Below are positions 41,278 through 51,306 of a DNA stretch of 64,000 bases, piece by piece. The notes under the pieces were generated by a model. That model had not been told where the DNA came from. It did not search any database and saw only the letters and a program-made list of their open reading frames with translations. The translations under genes and the position numbers were made by a program. The DNA is taken from assembly GCF_013327855.1 (NCBI RefSeq), contig NZ_JABUMX010000006.1, positions 124,001 through 188,000 on the forward strand, given 5' to 3'. The number at the start of each line of letters is the position of its first letter. Position 1 is the stretch's first letter. Source of the DNA: Phyllobacterium pellucidum. Its GTDB lineage: Bacteria; Pseudomonadota; Alphaproteobacteria; Rhizobiales; Rhizobiaceae.

Positions 41278-42906
41278 GTGCCAGACCGAATATCGCCACT
41301 CGCGCCGTTCAGACACGAAACGTTCCGCACGATCTGGATCGCCAATCTCTCCTCGAACTTCGGATCACTCATTCAGGCGGTCGGCGCCGCATGGATGATG
41401 ACCACGATCTCGAGTTCGGTCGATATGGTCGCACTCGTGCAGGCATCGACCGCCCTGCCGATCATGCTGTTTTCGCTCATTTCCGGTGCGCTCGCGGATA
41501 ATTTCAATCGCCGTGCTGTCATGATCGTGGCGCAGACCTTCATGGTCGTCATTTCCGTGCTCCTGACTGTCTTCGCCTATCTCGGACTGATCACGCCCTG
41601 GCTCCTCCTCGCATTTACTTTCCTGCTCGGTTGCGGAACCGCGCTCAACAATCCGTCGTGGCAGGCATCTGTCGGCGATATGGTGCCCCGCGACGATCTT
41701 CCGGGCGCCGTCGCGCTCAACAGCATGGGTTTCAACATTACGCGCAGCGTCGGCCCGGCGGTCGGCGGTGTTATCGTCGCCGCAGCGGGCGCGGCGGCGG
41801 CCTTTGCCGTCAACGCGGTCAGCTACTTTCCGATCATATTCGCCTTGATGCGCTGGCAGCCGAAATACCCGCCCAATACTTTGCCGCGCGAGACGATGGG
41901 GCGGGCGATTTCCGCGGGCCTGCGCTACGTTGCCATGTCGCCGAATATCGGCAAGGTAATCTTCCGTGGCTTCATCTTCGGTTTTTCGGCGAGCGCCGTG
42001 CTGGCGCTGCTGCCGCTCGTCGCGCGTGATCTGGTGGGCGGCGGTCCGCTCGTTTATGGCGTCATGCTGGGATCGTTCGGGATCGGCGCCATCGGCGGGG
42101 CGCTCCTCAGCGCGCGGCTGCGCGAATTCCTGTCGAGCGAAGCAATCGTCCGCATCGCTTTCGCCGGATTTGCCGTGAGTTCAGCCATTGCAGCCGTAAG
42201 CCCGAGCGCCTGGCCGACCAATGCAGCCCTTCTTGCTGCGGGCGCCTGCTGGGTACTCGCACTCTCATTGTTCAACGTCACCGTCCAGCTTTCGACGCCG
42301 CGCTGGGTTGTAGGACGCGCCCTGTCGCTTTACCAGACCACTACCTTCGGCGGAATTGCTGCCGGCAGCTGGCTTTGGGGTGTTATGGCCGGTGAATATG
42401 GGGCCGACAAGGCGCTGCTCGCATCGAGCGTCATCATGCTTGCGGGCGCCGCCATAGGTCTCCGCTATGCCCTGCCGGAATTCAAGACGCTCAATCTCGA
42501 TCCGCTCAACCGCTTCAGCGAGCCCCTGCTGGCGCTCGATCTGAAACCGCGCAGCGGCCCTATCGTCATCATGATCGACTACATCATTGCCGAGGAAGAC
42601 GTTCCGGAGTTTCTTAGCGTCATGGCCGAGCGGCGGCGCGTGCGCATTCGCGATGGCGCGGGCCATTGGGCGCTGATGCGCGATCTCGAAAATCCAGAAG
42701 TGTGGACCGAGAGCTACCACACTCCAACCTGGGTCGAATATGTCCGCCACAACCAGCGGCGGACGCACGCCGATGCCGAGATCTGGGATCGCATCCGTAA
42801 GCTTCATCGCGGCGAAGACAATCCGCGCGTGCATCGCATGGTCGAGCGCCAGACCATCGTCCCGCATGATATCGAGGCGCATAAGACCCCGATCGACATG
42901 GCTTGA
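41278..42906 (+). CDS. MFS exporter with a C-terminal cytoplasmic domain
   Basis: This is a 542-residue transporter. Residues ~1-400 hold about 10-12 membrane segments (first: FRTIWIANLSSNFGSLIQAVGAAW), with the EntS/DUF894-type MFS pattern (DNFNRRAVMIVAQ). Residues ~425-542 form a soluble domain (IVIMIDYIIAEEDVPEFLSV, DGAGHWALMRDLENPEVWTE) that resembles an antibiotic biosynthesis monooxygenase (ABM-like) fold. A GTG start at 41278 follows a weak GAG site. Substrate unknown. Confidence 0.83.
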   Translation: MPDRISPLAPFRHETFRTIWIANLSSNFGSLIQAVGAAWMMTTISSSVDMVALVQASTALPIMLFSLISGALADNFNRRAVMIVAQTFMVVISVLLTVFAYLGLITPWLLLAFTFLLGCGTALNNPSWQASVGDMVPRDDLPGAVALNSMGFNITRSVGPAVGGVIVAAAGAAAAFAVNAVSYFPIIFALMRWQPKYPPNTLPRETMGRAISAGLRYVAMSPNIGKVIFRGFIFGFSASAVLALLPLVARDLVGGGPLVYGVMLGSFGIGAIGGALLSARLREFLSSEAIVRIAFAGFAVSSAIAAVSPSAWPTNAALLAAGACWVLALSLFNVTVQLSTPRWVVGRALSLYQTTTFGGIAAGSWLWGVMAGEYGADKALLASSVIMLAGAAIGLRYALPEFKTLNLDPLNRFSEPLLALDLKPRSGPIVIMIDYIIAEEDVPEFLSVMAERRRVRIRDGAGHWALMRDLENPEVWTESYHTPTWVEYVRHNQRRTHADAEIWDRIRKLHRGEDNPRVHRMVERQTIVPHDIEAHKTPIDMA

Positions 42907-42912
42907 TGTCGT

Positions 42913-43335
42913 TTACGGCTTGAGGTCGAAAGCGCCCTTCATGCTTCCGTCCATGTAAAACGGTACTGAGCTGTGGACATGGGCGATCCTCCAGGTGCCC
43001 TCCTGCCTGACGAGGCCAAGGGTCTGGCGGAACCAGAGATCGACATCCTGGCCGTCAGTCTTCGTGCCGGCCATGTGCACGAGGCTCGTTGCGAAGGCTA
43101 CGTTGCCGCCGACTTCAATGCGCGTATCGCGCGCTTCGCCGCCAATCGGTCCTTCCCAGGTGTCGAACCAGCCTGCAAGATCTTCCGCGTCCTTGCCTTT
43201 GTGCTGGAGCGGCGGTGCTAGGGTGAATTGTACGACGTCGTCGGTCAGGTTCGAAATTACTGTTGCGGCATCCTTGGCGGTTATGGCGCTGGACCAGGCC
43301 TTGATGGCCGCCTCGACTGCATGTCTCTCGTCCAT
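42913..43335 (-). CDS. SnoaL/NTF2-like protein, YybH/SgcJ type
   Basis: A 140-residue cone-shaped NTF2-like fold: an N-terminal helix pair (AIKAWSSAITAKDAATVISNL) then TDDVVQFTLAPPL and a C-terminal sheet (LGLVRQEGTWRIAHVHSSVPF). Members are ketosteroid-isomerase-like enzymes or ligand binders with varied roles. It is downstream of the ECF sigma gene on the same strand, 80 bases away, and may belong to its regulon. It ends six bases from the convergent MFS gene. Confidence 0.8.
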   Translation of the reverse strand: MDERHAVEAAIKAWSSAITAKDAATVISNLTDDVVQFTLAPPLQHKGKDAEDLAGWFDTWEGPIGGEARDTRIEVGGNVAFATSLVHMAGTKTDGQDVDLWFRQTLGLVRQEGTWRIAHVHSSVPFYMDGSMKGAFDLKP

Positions 43336-43415
43336 GGGATTTCTCCTTGATTGATAAACCTCAACTCAAGGACGAACGAAAAGCCGCCAAACCGACAGCA
43401 ACTGAAACAGATTGT

Positions 43416-44657
43416 CTAGCCTTCGGCGAGCCTGTCGAGATGCATCCTGATATGGGCCGCTTCGGCCGCCGTATTCGCCAGCGAAATTGCATGATTGAAA
43501 GCTTCGCGTGCTTCCTTGGTACGTCCGACCTTCATCAACAGGCCGCCCTTGACGCCGAAGAAGTGGAAGTAGCCTGAAAGTCTTTCCTCCAGCGGCTCGA
43601 TCAAGGCAAGCGCGGCTTCCGGCCCCTTCACCTTCGCGACGGCAACGGCCCGGTTGAGAGTAACAACTGGCGAAGGGGTCAGCCGTTCGAGCGCGGCGTA
43701 AAGCAGATCGATTTCCGTCCAGTCGGTATCCTCGGCCCGCGCGGCCCTCGCGTGCAGCGCGGCAATCGCCGCCTGGATCTGATAGGGACCGGGGCTTCGA
43801 TGGCGCATCGCCTTGTCAATCAATGCGAGGCCCTCGGCGATCATCTTGCTGTTCCACAGGCGCCTGTCCTGATCTTCGAGAAGAATGACCGCGCCGTCGG
43901 CGTCGAAGCGGGCGGCACTACGCGCACTTTGCAGAAGGAGGAGGGCGGTGAGCCCCATGATTTCAGGTTCGGCCGGGAAGAGGCGCAGCAGCAGCCGCCC
44001 CAGCCTTATGGCCTCATCGCAGAGCGGGAAACGCGCCTGCTGCTCATGGCCGCCAGCCGAATAGCCTTCGTTGAAGATAAGGTAGACCATGGCGGCAACG
44101 ACCGCGAGCCGTTCGGAACGCTCGACGGGCCCTGGCGTTTCGAACGGAACATCGCCGCTGCCGATACGAGATTTCGCCCGGGTGATGCGCTGTTCCATGG
44201 CGCTCTCGCTAACCAGAAATGCGCGCGCAATTTGCCGGACGGACAGCCCGGAAACGATGCGCAGGGCAAGCGGGATCTGCTGGGTTGCCGGAAGATCGGG
44301 ATGGCAGCAGATAAAGAGTAGTCGCAATATATCGTCGCGGTAGTCGGAATTGTCGATCTTCTCGGCAATCGCGGTCTCGCGGTCGCCAAGGTCTGACAGC
44401 AATTCCTCGGGCGGCAGCGGCTGTTGCTTCGCCTGACGCCTGACGCCATCAATGGCGCTATTACGCCCAACGAAGATCAGCCAGGCTGTGGGATCGCGAG
44501 GCGGCCCGTTCGTCTGCCAGTTTTTCAAGGCACGCAGGCATGCCTCCTGAAAGGCTTCTTCGGCGATATCGAGATTGCGGAAATAACGCAGCAGCGCACC
44601 CACCGCCTGGGGGCGGGCGGCCGTCAATGCTGCGTCGATCCAGCACCCTTCGCTCAT
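43416..44657 (-). CDS. ECF42-type RNA polymerase sigma factor with C-terminal DUF6596/TPR-like extension
   Basis: This is a 413-residue extracytoplasmic-function sigma factor. The sigma-2 region (LLRYFRNLDIAEEAFQEACLRA) and the sigma-4 region (LALRIVSGLSVRQIARAF) fill the first ~180 residues. A long helical C-terminal domain follows, typical of ECF42, which works without a membrane anti-sigma factor and pairs with YciI/DGPF proteins. The ATG overlaps the stop of such a YciI gene (ATGA), so the classic pair is present. Confidence 0.9.
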   Translation of the reverse strand: MSEGCWIDAALTAARPQAVGALLRYFRNLDIAEEAFQEACLRALKNWQTNGPPRDPTAWLIFVGRNSAIDGVRRQAKQQPLPPEELLSDLGDRETAIAEKIDNSDYRDDILRLLFICCHPDLPATQQIPLALRIVSGLSVRQIARAFLVSESAMEQRITRAKSRIGSGDVPFETPGPVERSERLAVVAAMVYLIFNEGYSAGGHEQQARFPLCDEAIRLGRLLLRLFPAEPEIMGLTALLLLQSARSAARFDADGAVILLEDQDRRLWNSKMIAEGLALIDKAMRHRSPGPYQIQAAIAALHARAARAEDTDWTEIDLLYAALERLTPSPVVTLNRAVAVAKVKGPEAALALIEPLEERLSGYFHFFGVKGGLLMKVGRTKEAREAFNHAISLANTAAEAAHIRMHLDRLAEG

Positions 44658-45028
44658 GTCAGATCGACTCCGGGCCGGAAGATGGAGACAGGGCGTATTT
44701 CGTAGGAACCGGTGCCCGGATTGGCGACGGCAAGATCCTTTGCCGTGTCGATGGCCTCTTCGAGCGATGCGCACTCAATAATGTAGAAACCGAGCAATTG
44801 CTCCTTGGTCTCGGCAAATGGGCCATCGATGATAATCGGCTCGTCACGGCCCTTGCGCAGCGTCGTTGCCGCAGTCGTCGGTAAGAGACGCGCGACGGGC
44901 CCGAGCCGGCCCTGCTCCCTGAGCTTGTCCTGGACTTTGCCAAGCCGCTCCATGACGGCATCGTCCTCTTCCTTGGTCCAGGCGCCGACGACATCCTCGG
45001 GATTGTAGCAAAAAATGGCGTAGAGCAT
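44654..45028 (-). CDS. YciI/DGPF-domain protein, partner of the ECF42 sigma factor
   Basis: A 124-residue YCII-related protein with the marker motif IDGPFAETKEQLLGFYIIEC; a His/Asp pair is usual in this fold, though here the start (MLYAIFCYNPEDVVGAWTKE) lacks an obvious His. It is translationally coupled to the sigma factor gene. Members are thought to modulate or be the main target of the sigma factor; function unknown. Confidence 0.88.
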   Translation of the reverse strand: MLYAIFCYNPEDVVGAWTKEEDDAVMERLGKVQDKLREQGRLGPVARLLPTTAATTLRKGRDEPIIIDGPFAETKEQLLGFYIIECASLEEAIDTAKDLAVANPGTGSYEIRPVSIFRPGVDLT

Positions 45029-45156
45029 TCGCGTTCGTTCCTCTCTGAGTGATGACGAACAGGTAACGCCAATCCCGACAGCGGGTCGAGAATTTTATGC
45101 GATTTCAGTCGAATAAACCCTGATGCGCCGCCAGCGCGACCAGCCGGTCGCTTGCA

Positions 45157-45570
45157 TTACGGACAGGGGTAGCCCGGCGCGATCCGGCAGTTCGGCCGGG
45201 GCCGATAATAGGGTGGCGGCGGACGGTATGCAGGCGGGCGATAATATGGAGGCCGGTAGGGCGGCCTGACGACGATCGTCGGCTGGATGACGACTGCCGG
45301 CGGACGCGTCGAAACGGCGCGATCGATGTAGTTGACCGACAGCCAGCCGCGCAGCCCCTGATAGCCGACGCGGCACCAGCTGCCTTCGCAAGCGAGAACA
45401 TCGACCCGCAACCCTGGCGCGAGAGTCGCGACTTTTGCGTAGCCGGTGCCCGGACCCGTTCGAATGTTCACGTTGCCCGTTGTATAGGCGGTGTAGGCAG
45501 CAGCATAAGCGGGCCAGGCGAGAACGCCGAAGCAAATGAAAATAATCGACAGAATCCGTTTATGCGTCAT
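45157..45570 (-). CDS. Secreted bacterial SH3 domain protein with Pro/Tyr-rich tail
   Basis: It has a signal peptide (ILSIIFICFGVLAWPAYAAAY) and one bacterial SH3 domain (GNVNIRTGPGTGYAKVATLA, LACEGSWCRVGYQGLRGWLS). A low-complexity tail of PPYRPPYYRPP-type repeats follows. The likely location is the periplasm or cell wall, with a peptidoglycan or protein-contact role. ATG 45570 has GGAAG upstream; two upstream starts would lengthen the protein by 4 or 13 residues. Confidence 0.8.
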   Translation of the reverse strand: MTHKRILSIIFICFGVLAWPAYAAAYTAYTTGNVNIRTGPGTGYAKVATLAPGLRVDVLACEGSWCRVGYQGLRGWLSVNYIDRAVSTRPPAVVIQPTIVVRPPYRPPYYRPPAYRPPPPYYRPRPNCRIAPGYPCP

Positions 45571-45726
45571 CGCCGCTTCCATCCCGGTTGCTACAACTTC
45601 TGTTTGCAATGAGGTTCTGTTTTGCTGAGCTTGTCCAGCCGGTTCCGGCCTGTGATCGATAATGGCTGTAATCTCGGGACCCTTCGGATATCCTGCAGTC
45701 GAATCTTTGAAACGGAGGCGCCAAAA

Positions 45727-46503
45727 GTGGCAAAGGCTGTGTGGTCGCCAGACCAGTATCTGAAATTCGAAGACGAGCGGACGCGCCCGGCCAATGACCT
45801 GCTGACCGCTATTTCCAATCAGGACGTAAAGCGGGCAGTGGATCTTGGCTGCGGTCCGGGCAATTCGACCGAGCTCCTCGTCAAACGATATCCGGGTGCG
45901 GTCATTGCCGGCATCGACTCGTCTGCGGAAATGATCGAGCAGGCAAAACGTCGCCTTCCGGACCTGTCATTCGCCGTGGCCGATATCGACGCCTGGCAAC
46001 CTGGGGAGAAGGTTGACCTGCTCTATGGCAATGCCGTCATGCAATGGCTGCCAGATCACGACCAGCTCTTTCCGCGGCTGCTCGGCTTCCTCAATAAGGG
46101 GGGCTCGCTGGCCTTGCAGATGCCCGACAACCTCGAGCAACCCACTCACGTGGGGATGCGCGAGGTGGCGAAGGAGGGCGCCTGGGCCAAGAAGATGGCG
46201 CAGGCCGATCTTTCCCGCACCAGGGTTGGCGACACCTCATTCTACTATCAGTTGTTGCGGCCATTGGCGCAACGCGTCGATGTCTGGCGCACGACCTACC
46301 ATCATCCCCTGCAAGGTCTTGATGGGATTATCGAATGGTTCAAGGGTTCTGGCCTGCGTCCTTATCTTGCGGCGCTTGACGAAGACGAGCGTTTGCGTTT
46401 TCTTGAGAAGTACAGGGAGCGCATCGCCCCGTATTATCCCCTTATGCGCGATGGCACGGTCTTATTGCCTTTCCCGCGCCTGTTCATCGTGGCAACGCGC
46501 TGA
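45727..46503 (+). CDS. tam: Trans-aconitate 2-methyltransferase-like SAM methyltransferase
   Basis: This is a 258-residue class I methyltransferase. Its start AVWSPDQYLKFEDERTRPANDLL and SAM loop AVDLGCGPGNSTELL are characteristic of Tam, which methylates trans-aconitate formed from the TCA intermediate cis-aconitate. GTG 45727 follows CGGAGG; the open frame extends to 45622 but the protein would then be too long. It stands alone between divergent genes. Confidence 0.9.
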   Translation: MAKAVWSPDQYLKFEDERTRPANDLLTAISNQDVKRAVDLGCGPGNSTELLVKRYPGAVIAGIDSSAEMIEQAKRRLPDLSFAVADIDAWQPGEKVDLLYGNAVMQWLPDHDQLFPRLLGFLNKGGSLALQMPDNLEQPTHVGMREVAKEGAWAKKMAQADLSRTRVGDTSFYYQLLRPLAQRVDVWRTTYHHPLQGLDGIIEWFKGSGLRPYLAALDEDERLRFLEKYRERIAPYYPLMRDGTVLLPFPRLFIVATR

Positions 46504-46737
46504 ACGAGTCTTGAATCTCCAAGGCTGACGGCATTTTCTTTGGCTTTCGAAATCAAGAATTTATTGAAGGTGTTTCGCAAATGAATGCGGAATGGGCACC
46601 TAGCATCCATTGAGCGAAAAACGCACAATCGGCTTTGCGGTGGCGACACCGGGAGAATGATGCGCGTGCAGATGAGTGCACGACGATCATTTTTTCAAGT
46701 GGAGAACTATTGAAAATCAGAACGGATGCCATGCTTT

Positions 46738-46785
46738 CTGGTGCATAAACGCACCGGGCGGTAGCCGGAGACTCGGCGTTTTGCC
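46738..46785 (+). promoter_or_regulatory. Structured leader of the purine permease gene, candidate riboswitch
   Basis: Within the 295-base gap 46504-46798, the last 60 bases fold into two adjacent hairpins. The first is CTGGTGC/GCACCGG around the loop ATAAAC (46738-46757). The second is GCCGG/TCGGC (46764-46777) enclosed by GGC/GCC. The second ends just before the ribosome site AAGGGGAGGAA. Its place ahead of a purine permease makes a purine-type (for example xanthine/NMT1-like) riboswitch possible, but I could not match a known consensus from memory. The rest of the gap shows no gene. Confidence 0.4.
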
Positions 46786-46798
46786 AAGGGGAGGAACA

Positions 46799-48091
46799 AT
46801 GCTCGACAGGCTTTTCAAGCTCAAAGGCCACAACACGTCCGTGCGCACGGAAGTGCTGGCCGGTATCACGACATTCCTGACGATGTCGTACATCATCTTC
46901 GTCAATCCAGAGATCCTGTCCTCGACCGGCATGGACCGCAACGCCATATTCGTGGCGACCTGTATCGCGGCCGCCTTGGGCTCTGCCGTCATGGCCCTGG
47001 TCGCTAACTGGCCGATCGGCATGGCGCCGGGCATGGGTCTCAATGCCTTCTTCGCCTTTACGGTGGTCGGGGCCATGGGCTTCACCTGGCAGCAGGCGCT
47101 CGGCGCCGTATTCATCTCCGGCTGTATCTTCCTGCTACTGACGGTAACCGGGGTGCGCAGCTGGCTCGTCGCCGGCATTCCCAAATCGCTGCGCAGCGCG
47201 ATCGCGGCCGGTATCGGTCTGTTCCTTGCCTTTATTGCCCTTAAGACTTCAGGCATCGTCGTTGCCAATCCGGCAACATTCGTTGGCCTGGGTCATCTCG
47301 GCGCGACGGGCACGCTGCTTGCAATTCTCGGCTTCTTCATCATTGCCGCGCTTGACGCCATGAAGGTACGTGGATCGATCCTCATCGGCATTCTCGCCGT
47401 GACGGTCCTGTCGGTGCTGCTCGGCGTCAGCGAATTCAAGGGCGTCTTCTCTGCACCGCCGAGCCTTGCGCCGACATTCCTGCAGCTTGATGTTCTGGGC
47501 GCACTGCATACGGGTTTCCTGCAGGTGATCCTCGTCTTCGTTCTGGTTGAAGTCTTCGATGCCACCGGTACACTTATCGGCGTCAGCAAACGCGCCGGCC
47601 TCATCGAAGAAGGCAAACCGAACAATCTTGGCCGCGCTCTCTTTGCCGACAGCACCGCGATCGTTGCCGGTTCTCTTCTCGGCACCAGCAGCACCACGGC
47701 CTATGTCGAGAGCGCGTCCGGTGTTCAAGCTGGCGGACGTACAGGCCTTACGGCACTGACGATCGCCGTTTTGTTCCTTGCTGCCCTGTTCATTGCGCCG
47801 CTCGCTGCATCCGTGCCGGGCTATGCAACCGCGCCCGCGCTGCTCTATGTCGCCGGCCTCATGATGCATGAGCTCGTTGACATCGAATGGCGCGACGTGA
47901 CTGAATCGACGCCGGCTGCCCTGACCGCGTTGATGATACCGTTCACCTACTCGATCGCCAACGGTCTCGCATTCGGCTTCATCAGCTATGTCGTGCTGAA
48001 GACGCTGACCGGACGCGTAAGCTCGATCCATCCCGCGACATGGCTCGTAGCTATCCTCTTTGTCGTGCGGTTCGCCCTGTTCCCGGTCTAA
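46799..48091 (+). CDS. NCS2-family (AzgA/GhxP-like) purine permease
   Basis: This is a 430-residue inner-membrane proton symporter, probably for hypoxanthine, guanine or xanthine. It opens LKGHNTSVRTEVLAGITTFLTMSYIIFVNPEIL. The substrate-site motif GMGLNAFFAF and the late ATGTLIGVSKRAGL and GTSSTTAYVESASGVQAGGRTGL segments are diagnostic of the AzgA branch. About 12-14 membrane segments. A strong GGGGAGGA site precedes the ATG. It supplies substrate to guaD and xdh farther along the window. Confidence 0.92.
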   Translation: MLDRLFKLKGHNTSVRTEVLAGITTFLTMSYIIFVNPEILSSTGMDRNAIFVATCIAAALGSAVMALVANWPIGMAPGMGLNAFFAFTVVGAMGFTWQQALGAVFISGCIFLLLTVTGVRSWLVAGIPKSLRSAIAAGIGLFLAFIALKTSGIVVANPATFVGLGHLGATGTLLAILGFFIIAALDAMKVRGSILIGILAVTVLSVLLGVSEFKGVFSAPPSLAPTFLQLDVLGALHTGFLQVILVFVLVEVFDATGTLIGVSKRAGLIEEGKPNNLGRALFADSTAIVAGSLLGTSSTTAYVESASGVQAGGRTGLTALTIAVLFLAALFIAPLAASVPGYATAPALLYVAGLMMHELVDIEWRDVTESTPAALTALMIPFTYSIANGLAFGFISYVVLKTLTGRVSSIHPATWLVAILFVVRFALFPV

Positions 48092-48163
48092 CAGTGCAAC
48101 CTGGTCCGGTCGCAATTCAGCGGCCCGGATCAGGTCGTTTCAACCCGAAAAGAAAGACCAAAA

Positions 48164-48769
<606 letters not shown>

Positions 48770-48787
48770 CCCATCCGATTACAAAAG

Positions 48788-48822
48788 AAGGCCGCCCGTG
48801 TGCGTTCGTGCGGCCTTTCTGT
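48788..48822. terminator. Bidirectional-type terminator between deaminase and allA
   Basis: AAGGCCGC (48788-48795) pairs with GCGGCCTT (48810-48817), followed by TTCTGTTT on the plus side and preceded by A-rich sequence for the minus side. It lies between two convergent genes. Confidence 0.8.
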
Positions 48823-48848
48823 TTAAAGGGCAGGGCATGCTCTCTCGA

Positions 48849-49334
48849 TCAGCGGACCAGGAACGGCTCCGCATAGAAGTGTTCTTCGAGGTTGATCCCG
48901 TCGCCGCCGCGGTCGATCACGACGAAGTCGCTTTCACCGCCAAGCGGCGTGAGGATGCCGTGCCAGACGTTGCGGTGAATGTTCACGCCCTGGCCCGGAG
49001 AAGTGATGAAGGCGACAGGATCGCCGGGTCCGCCACGCCCGTCATGCGCAGCAACCACCAGGAACGGATTGGCCGAGAGCGGCACGAAAGCCTGGCTCCC
49101 GAACGGGTGGCGTTCAACCATGCCAAGCTCCAGCGGCAGTTCGTAAGGCTTGCCGCGCAGGAGGCTGATGAGCGTGTGGGCGTTGTCACCCGTGGTCTCG
49201 ACCTTGGCAAGGTCATGGTAGCGGGTGCACATGCCGTGATTGATGGGAAAGCTGTGCGCGCCTTCCCTCTCGATGACGTCCCCGAAAGGTGCAAAGGCTT
49301 CCCGCGTCAGTTTCTGGATCAGTATTTCACGCAT
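48849..49334 (-). CDS. allA: Ureidoglycolate lyase
   Basis: A 161-residue cupin-like enzyme that splits ureidoglycolate into glyoxylate and urea. The family segments IQKLTREAFAPFGDVIE, MVERHPFGSQAFVPL, and NIHRNVWHGILTPL are present. It is 10 bases downstream of the puuE-uraD gene and produces the glyoxylate used by gcl at 60.7 kb. Confidence 0.94.
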   Translation of the reverse strand: MREILIQKLTREAFAPFGDVIEREGAHSFPINHGMCTRYHDLAKVETTGDNAHTLISLLRGKPYELPLELGMVERHPFGSQAFVPLSANPFLVVAAHDGRGGPGDPVAFITSPGQGVNIHRNVWHGILTPLGGESDFVVIDRGGDGINLEEHFYAEPFLVR

Positions 49335-49344
49335 CGGCCCGCCC

Positions 49345-50763
49345 TCAGTCCGGCAACATGTCGCGCAGCCGCAGCAGGGCAATCTTTTCGACCTGGCGGC
49401 AGGCTGTGTTGAACTCGGTTTCGCGATCATTGGCGATGCGGGCCTGGAACGCTTCGAGGATCTCTTGCTTGTTCAGTCCCCGCACAGCGATGATGAAGGG
49501 AAAGCCGAACCGCCTGACGTAGTCGGTGTTCAATTTCGTGAATTCGGCCCGTTCCGCGTCGGTCAGGGCGTCGAGCCCCGCGGAAGCCTGTTCCTGCGTC
49601 GAACTTTCGGTCAGGCGCTTTGCCTGCGCCAGTTTGCCGGCAAGATCGGGGTGGGCATTGAGGACGGCGAGCCTTTCCTCTTGCGTGCCCATGCGAAACA
49701 CTGTGCGCAGTGCCGCATGCAGCCCGGATGCCGTGTCGTGGGCGGGCGAAAGCTCCCCGGCAAAAGCCCGGCGGGCAATCCACGGCGAATGTTCGAATAC
49801 GCCGCCGAAGCGGTCGACGAAGGTCGTTTCGTCAAGTGCGGATGGGCGCGCGGCTTGGGGATTGTAGGGATGGGTGGCGGCCCAATGTTGCGCGATGTCG
49901 ACGCGGCGGGCGAGCCACACTTTTTCATGGGATTGTACGTAGTCGATGAAACGTGCGAGCGCGGCGATGCGGCCAGGACGGCCGATGAGCCGGCAATGCA
50001 GGCCGATGCTCATCATCTTGGGCGAGCCCGCCGCGCCTTCTGCATAGAGCGTATCGAAACTGTCCTTCAGATAGGCGAAGAACTGATCGCCAGAGTTGAA
50101 CCCTTGTGGGGTCGCGAAGCGCATGTCGTTGGCGTCGAGCGTATATGGGACTACCAGCTGCGACTTGCCGTTGTGCTCGTACCAGTAGGGCAGGTCATCG
50201 GCATAGGAATCGGAAACATAGTCAAAACCGCCTTCGTCGGTGACAAGATCGACGGTATTGACCGACGTTCGGCCGGTGTACCAGCCCTTGGGCCGCTCGC
50301 CGGTTGCGGCAGTGTGGATGCGGATCGCCTCCAGCAGGTGCTCGCCCTCGGCCTCCGGCGTGAAATCCCTGTAGTCGATCCATTTCAGCCCGTGCGAGGC
50401 GATTTCCCAATCCGCATCGAGCATCGCCGTAACCTGGGCCGGTGAGCGCTGCAACGCCGTGGCGACGCCATAGACGGTGACGGGTACATTTTTCGAGGTC
50501 AACAGCTCATGCAACCGCCAGAAACCGGCGCGTGCGCCATATTCGTAGATGGACTCCATGTTCCAGTGGCGCTGGCCCTGCCAGGGCTGCGCGCCCACAA
50601 TCTCCGACAGGAAGGCCTCGGACGCGGCATCGCCATGCAGGACACAGTTCTCGCCGCCTTCCTCGTAATTGACAACGAACTGAACGGCGATGCGCGCATC
50701 GCCAGGCCAATTCGCGCGCGGCGCTTTTCCGCCATAACCATGCATGTCGCGGGGATATCTCAC
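49345..50763 (-). CDS. puuE: Fusion of allantoinase PuuE and OHCU decarboxylase
   Basis: Two consecutive-path activities in one 472-residue protein. Residues ~1-305 are the polysaccharide-deacetylase-like allantoinase PuuE ([46 protein letters not shown]). Residues ~310-472 are OHCU decarboxylase UraD ([45 protein letters not shown]). The decarboxylase makes S-allantoin, which the allantoinase opens to allantoate. The fusion is known in proteobacteria. A 174-base divergent region separates it from uraH. Confidence 0.95.
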   Translation of the reverse strand: MRYPRDMHGYGGKAPRANWPGDARIAVQFVVNYEEGGENCVLHGDAASEAFLSEIVGAQPWQGQRHWNMESIYEYGARAGFWRLHELLTSKNVPVTVYGVATALQRSPAQVTAMLDADWEIASHGLKWIDYRDFTPEAEGEHLLEAIRIHTAATGERPKGWYTGRTSVNTVDLVTDEGGFDYVSDSYADDLPYWYEHNGKSQLVVPYTLDANDMRFATPQGFNSGDQFFAYLKDSFDTLYAEGAAGSPKMMSIGLHCRLIGRPGRIAALARFIDYVQSHEKVWLARRVDIAQHWAATHPYNPQAARPSALDETTFVDRFGGVFEHSPWIARRAFAGELSPAHDTASGLHAALRTVFRMGTQEERLAVLNAHPDLAGKLAQAKRLTESSTQEQASAGLDALTDAERAEFTKLNTDYVRRFGFPFIIAVRGLNKQEILEAFQARIANDRETEFNTACRQVEKIALLRLRDMLPD

Positions 50764-50937
50764 AGAATTCTCCTCCTCAGTCCTTCACTCCGTTTTCTGA
50801 TTACTCAAATTACCGGCGAAGCATTCCCCCTGAAAAATTTGAAAGTCCCTTTACCAAGCTCCGGCTACCCCGCGAGCACGCCAAACGACAAACTGAGTGT
50901 TGGATATTTTAAGAAGTTCTCCACGGGAGGAGGAACG

Positions 50938-51300
50938 ATGCATTCTCACAACGATGCGACCGGGCGCTTGACGACCCATGTGCTCGACACGGCGAGCGGC
51001 AAACCAGCCGCCGGACTCAAGGTCGATCTCTATCGCATCGAAGGCGATACGCTGCAGCCTTTGCACAGCACCCTTACCAACGATGATGGCCGCTGCGACA
51101 GTCCATTGCTTTCGGGTGGGAGCATGCGTTCAGGGGCGTACGAGCTTCGTTTTCATGTCGGCGCCTATTTCGGCGGCCGAGAAGAGACGCCGTTTCTCGA
51201 CGTCGTGCCGATCCGCTTCGGCATAGACGACGAAAAGGCGCACTATCATGTGCCGCTGCTTGTGGCGCCCTTTGCCTATTCGACCTATCGCGGGAGCTGA
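50938..51300 (+). CDS. uraH: 5-hydroxyisourate hydrolase
   Basis: A 120-residue transthyretin-like enzyme that hydrolyses 5-hydroxyisourate to OHCU. The N-terminal [21 protein letters not shown] and the exact C-terminal YRGS signature identify it. GGAGGAGGAA precedes the ATG. It is the first gene of the plus-strand operon with xdhABC and acts just before the UraD domain encoded divergently. Confidence 0.96.
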   Translation: MHSHNDATGRLTTHVLDTASGKPAAGLKVDLYRIEGDTLQPLHSTLTNDDGRCDSPLLSGGSMRSGAYELRFHVGAYFGGREETPFLDVVPIRFGIDDEKAHYHVPLLVAPFAYSTYRGS

Positions 51301-51306
51301 CGCGTC

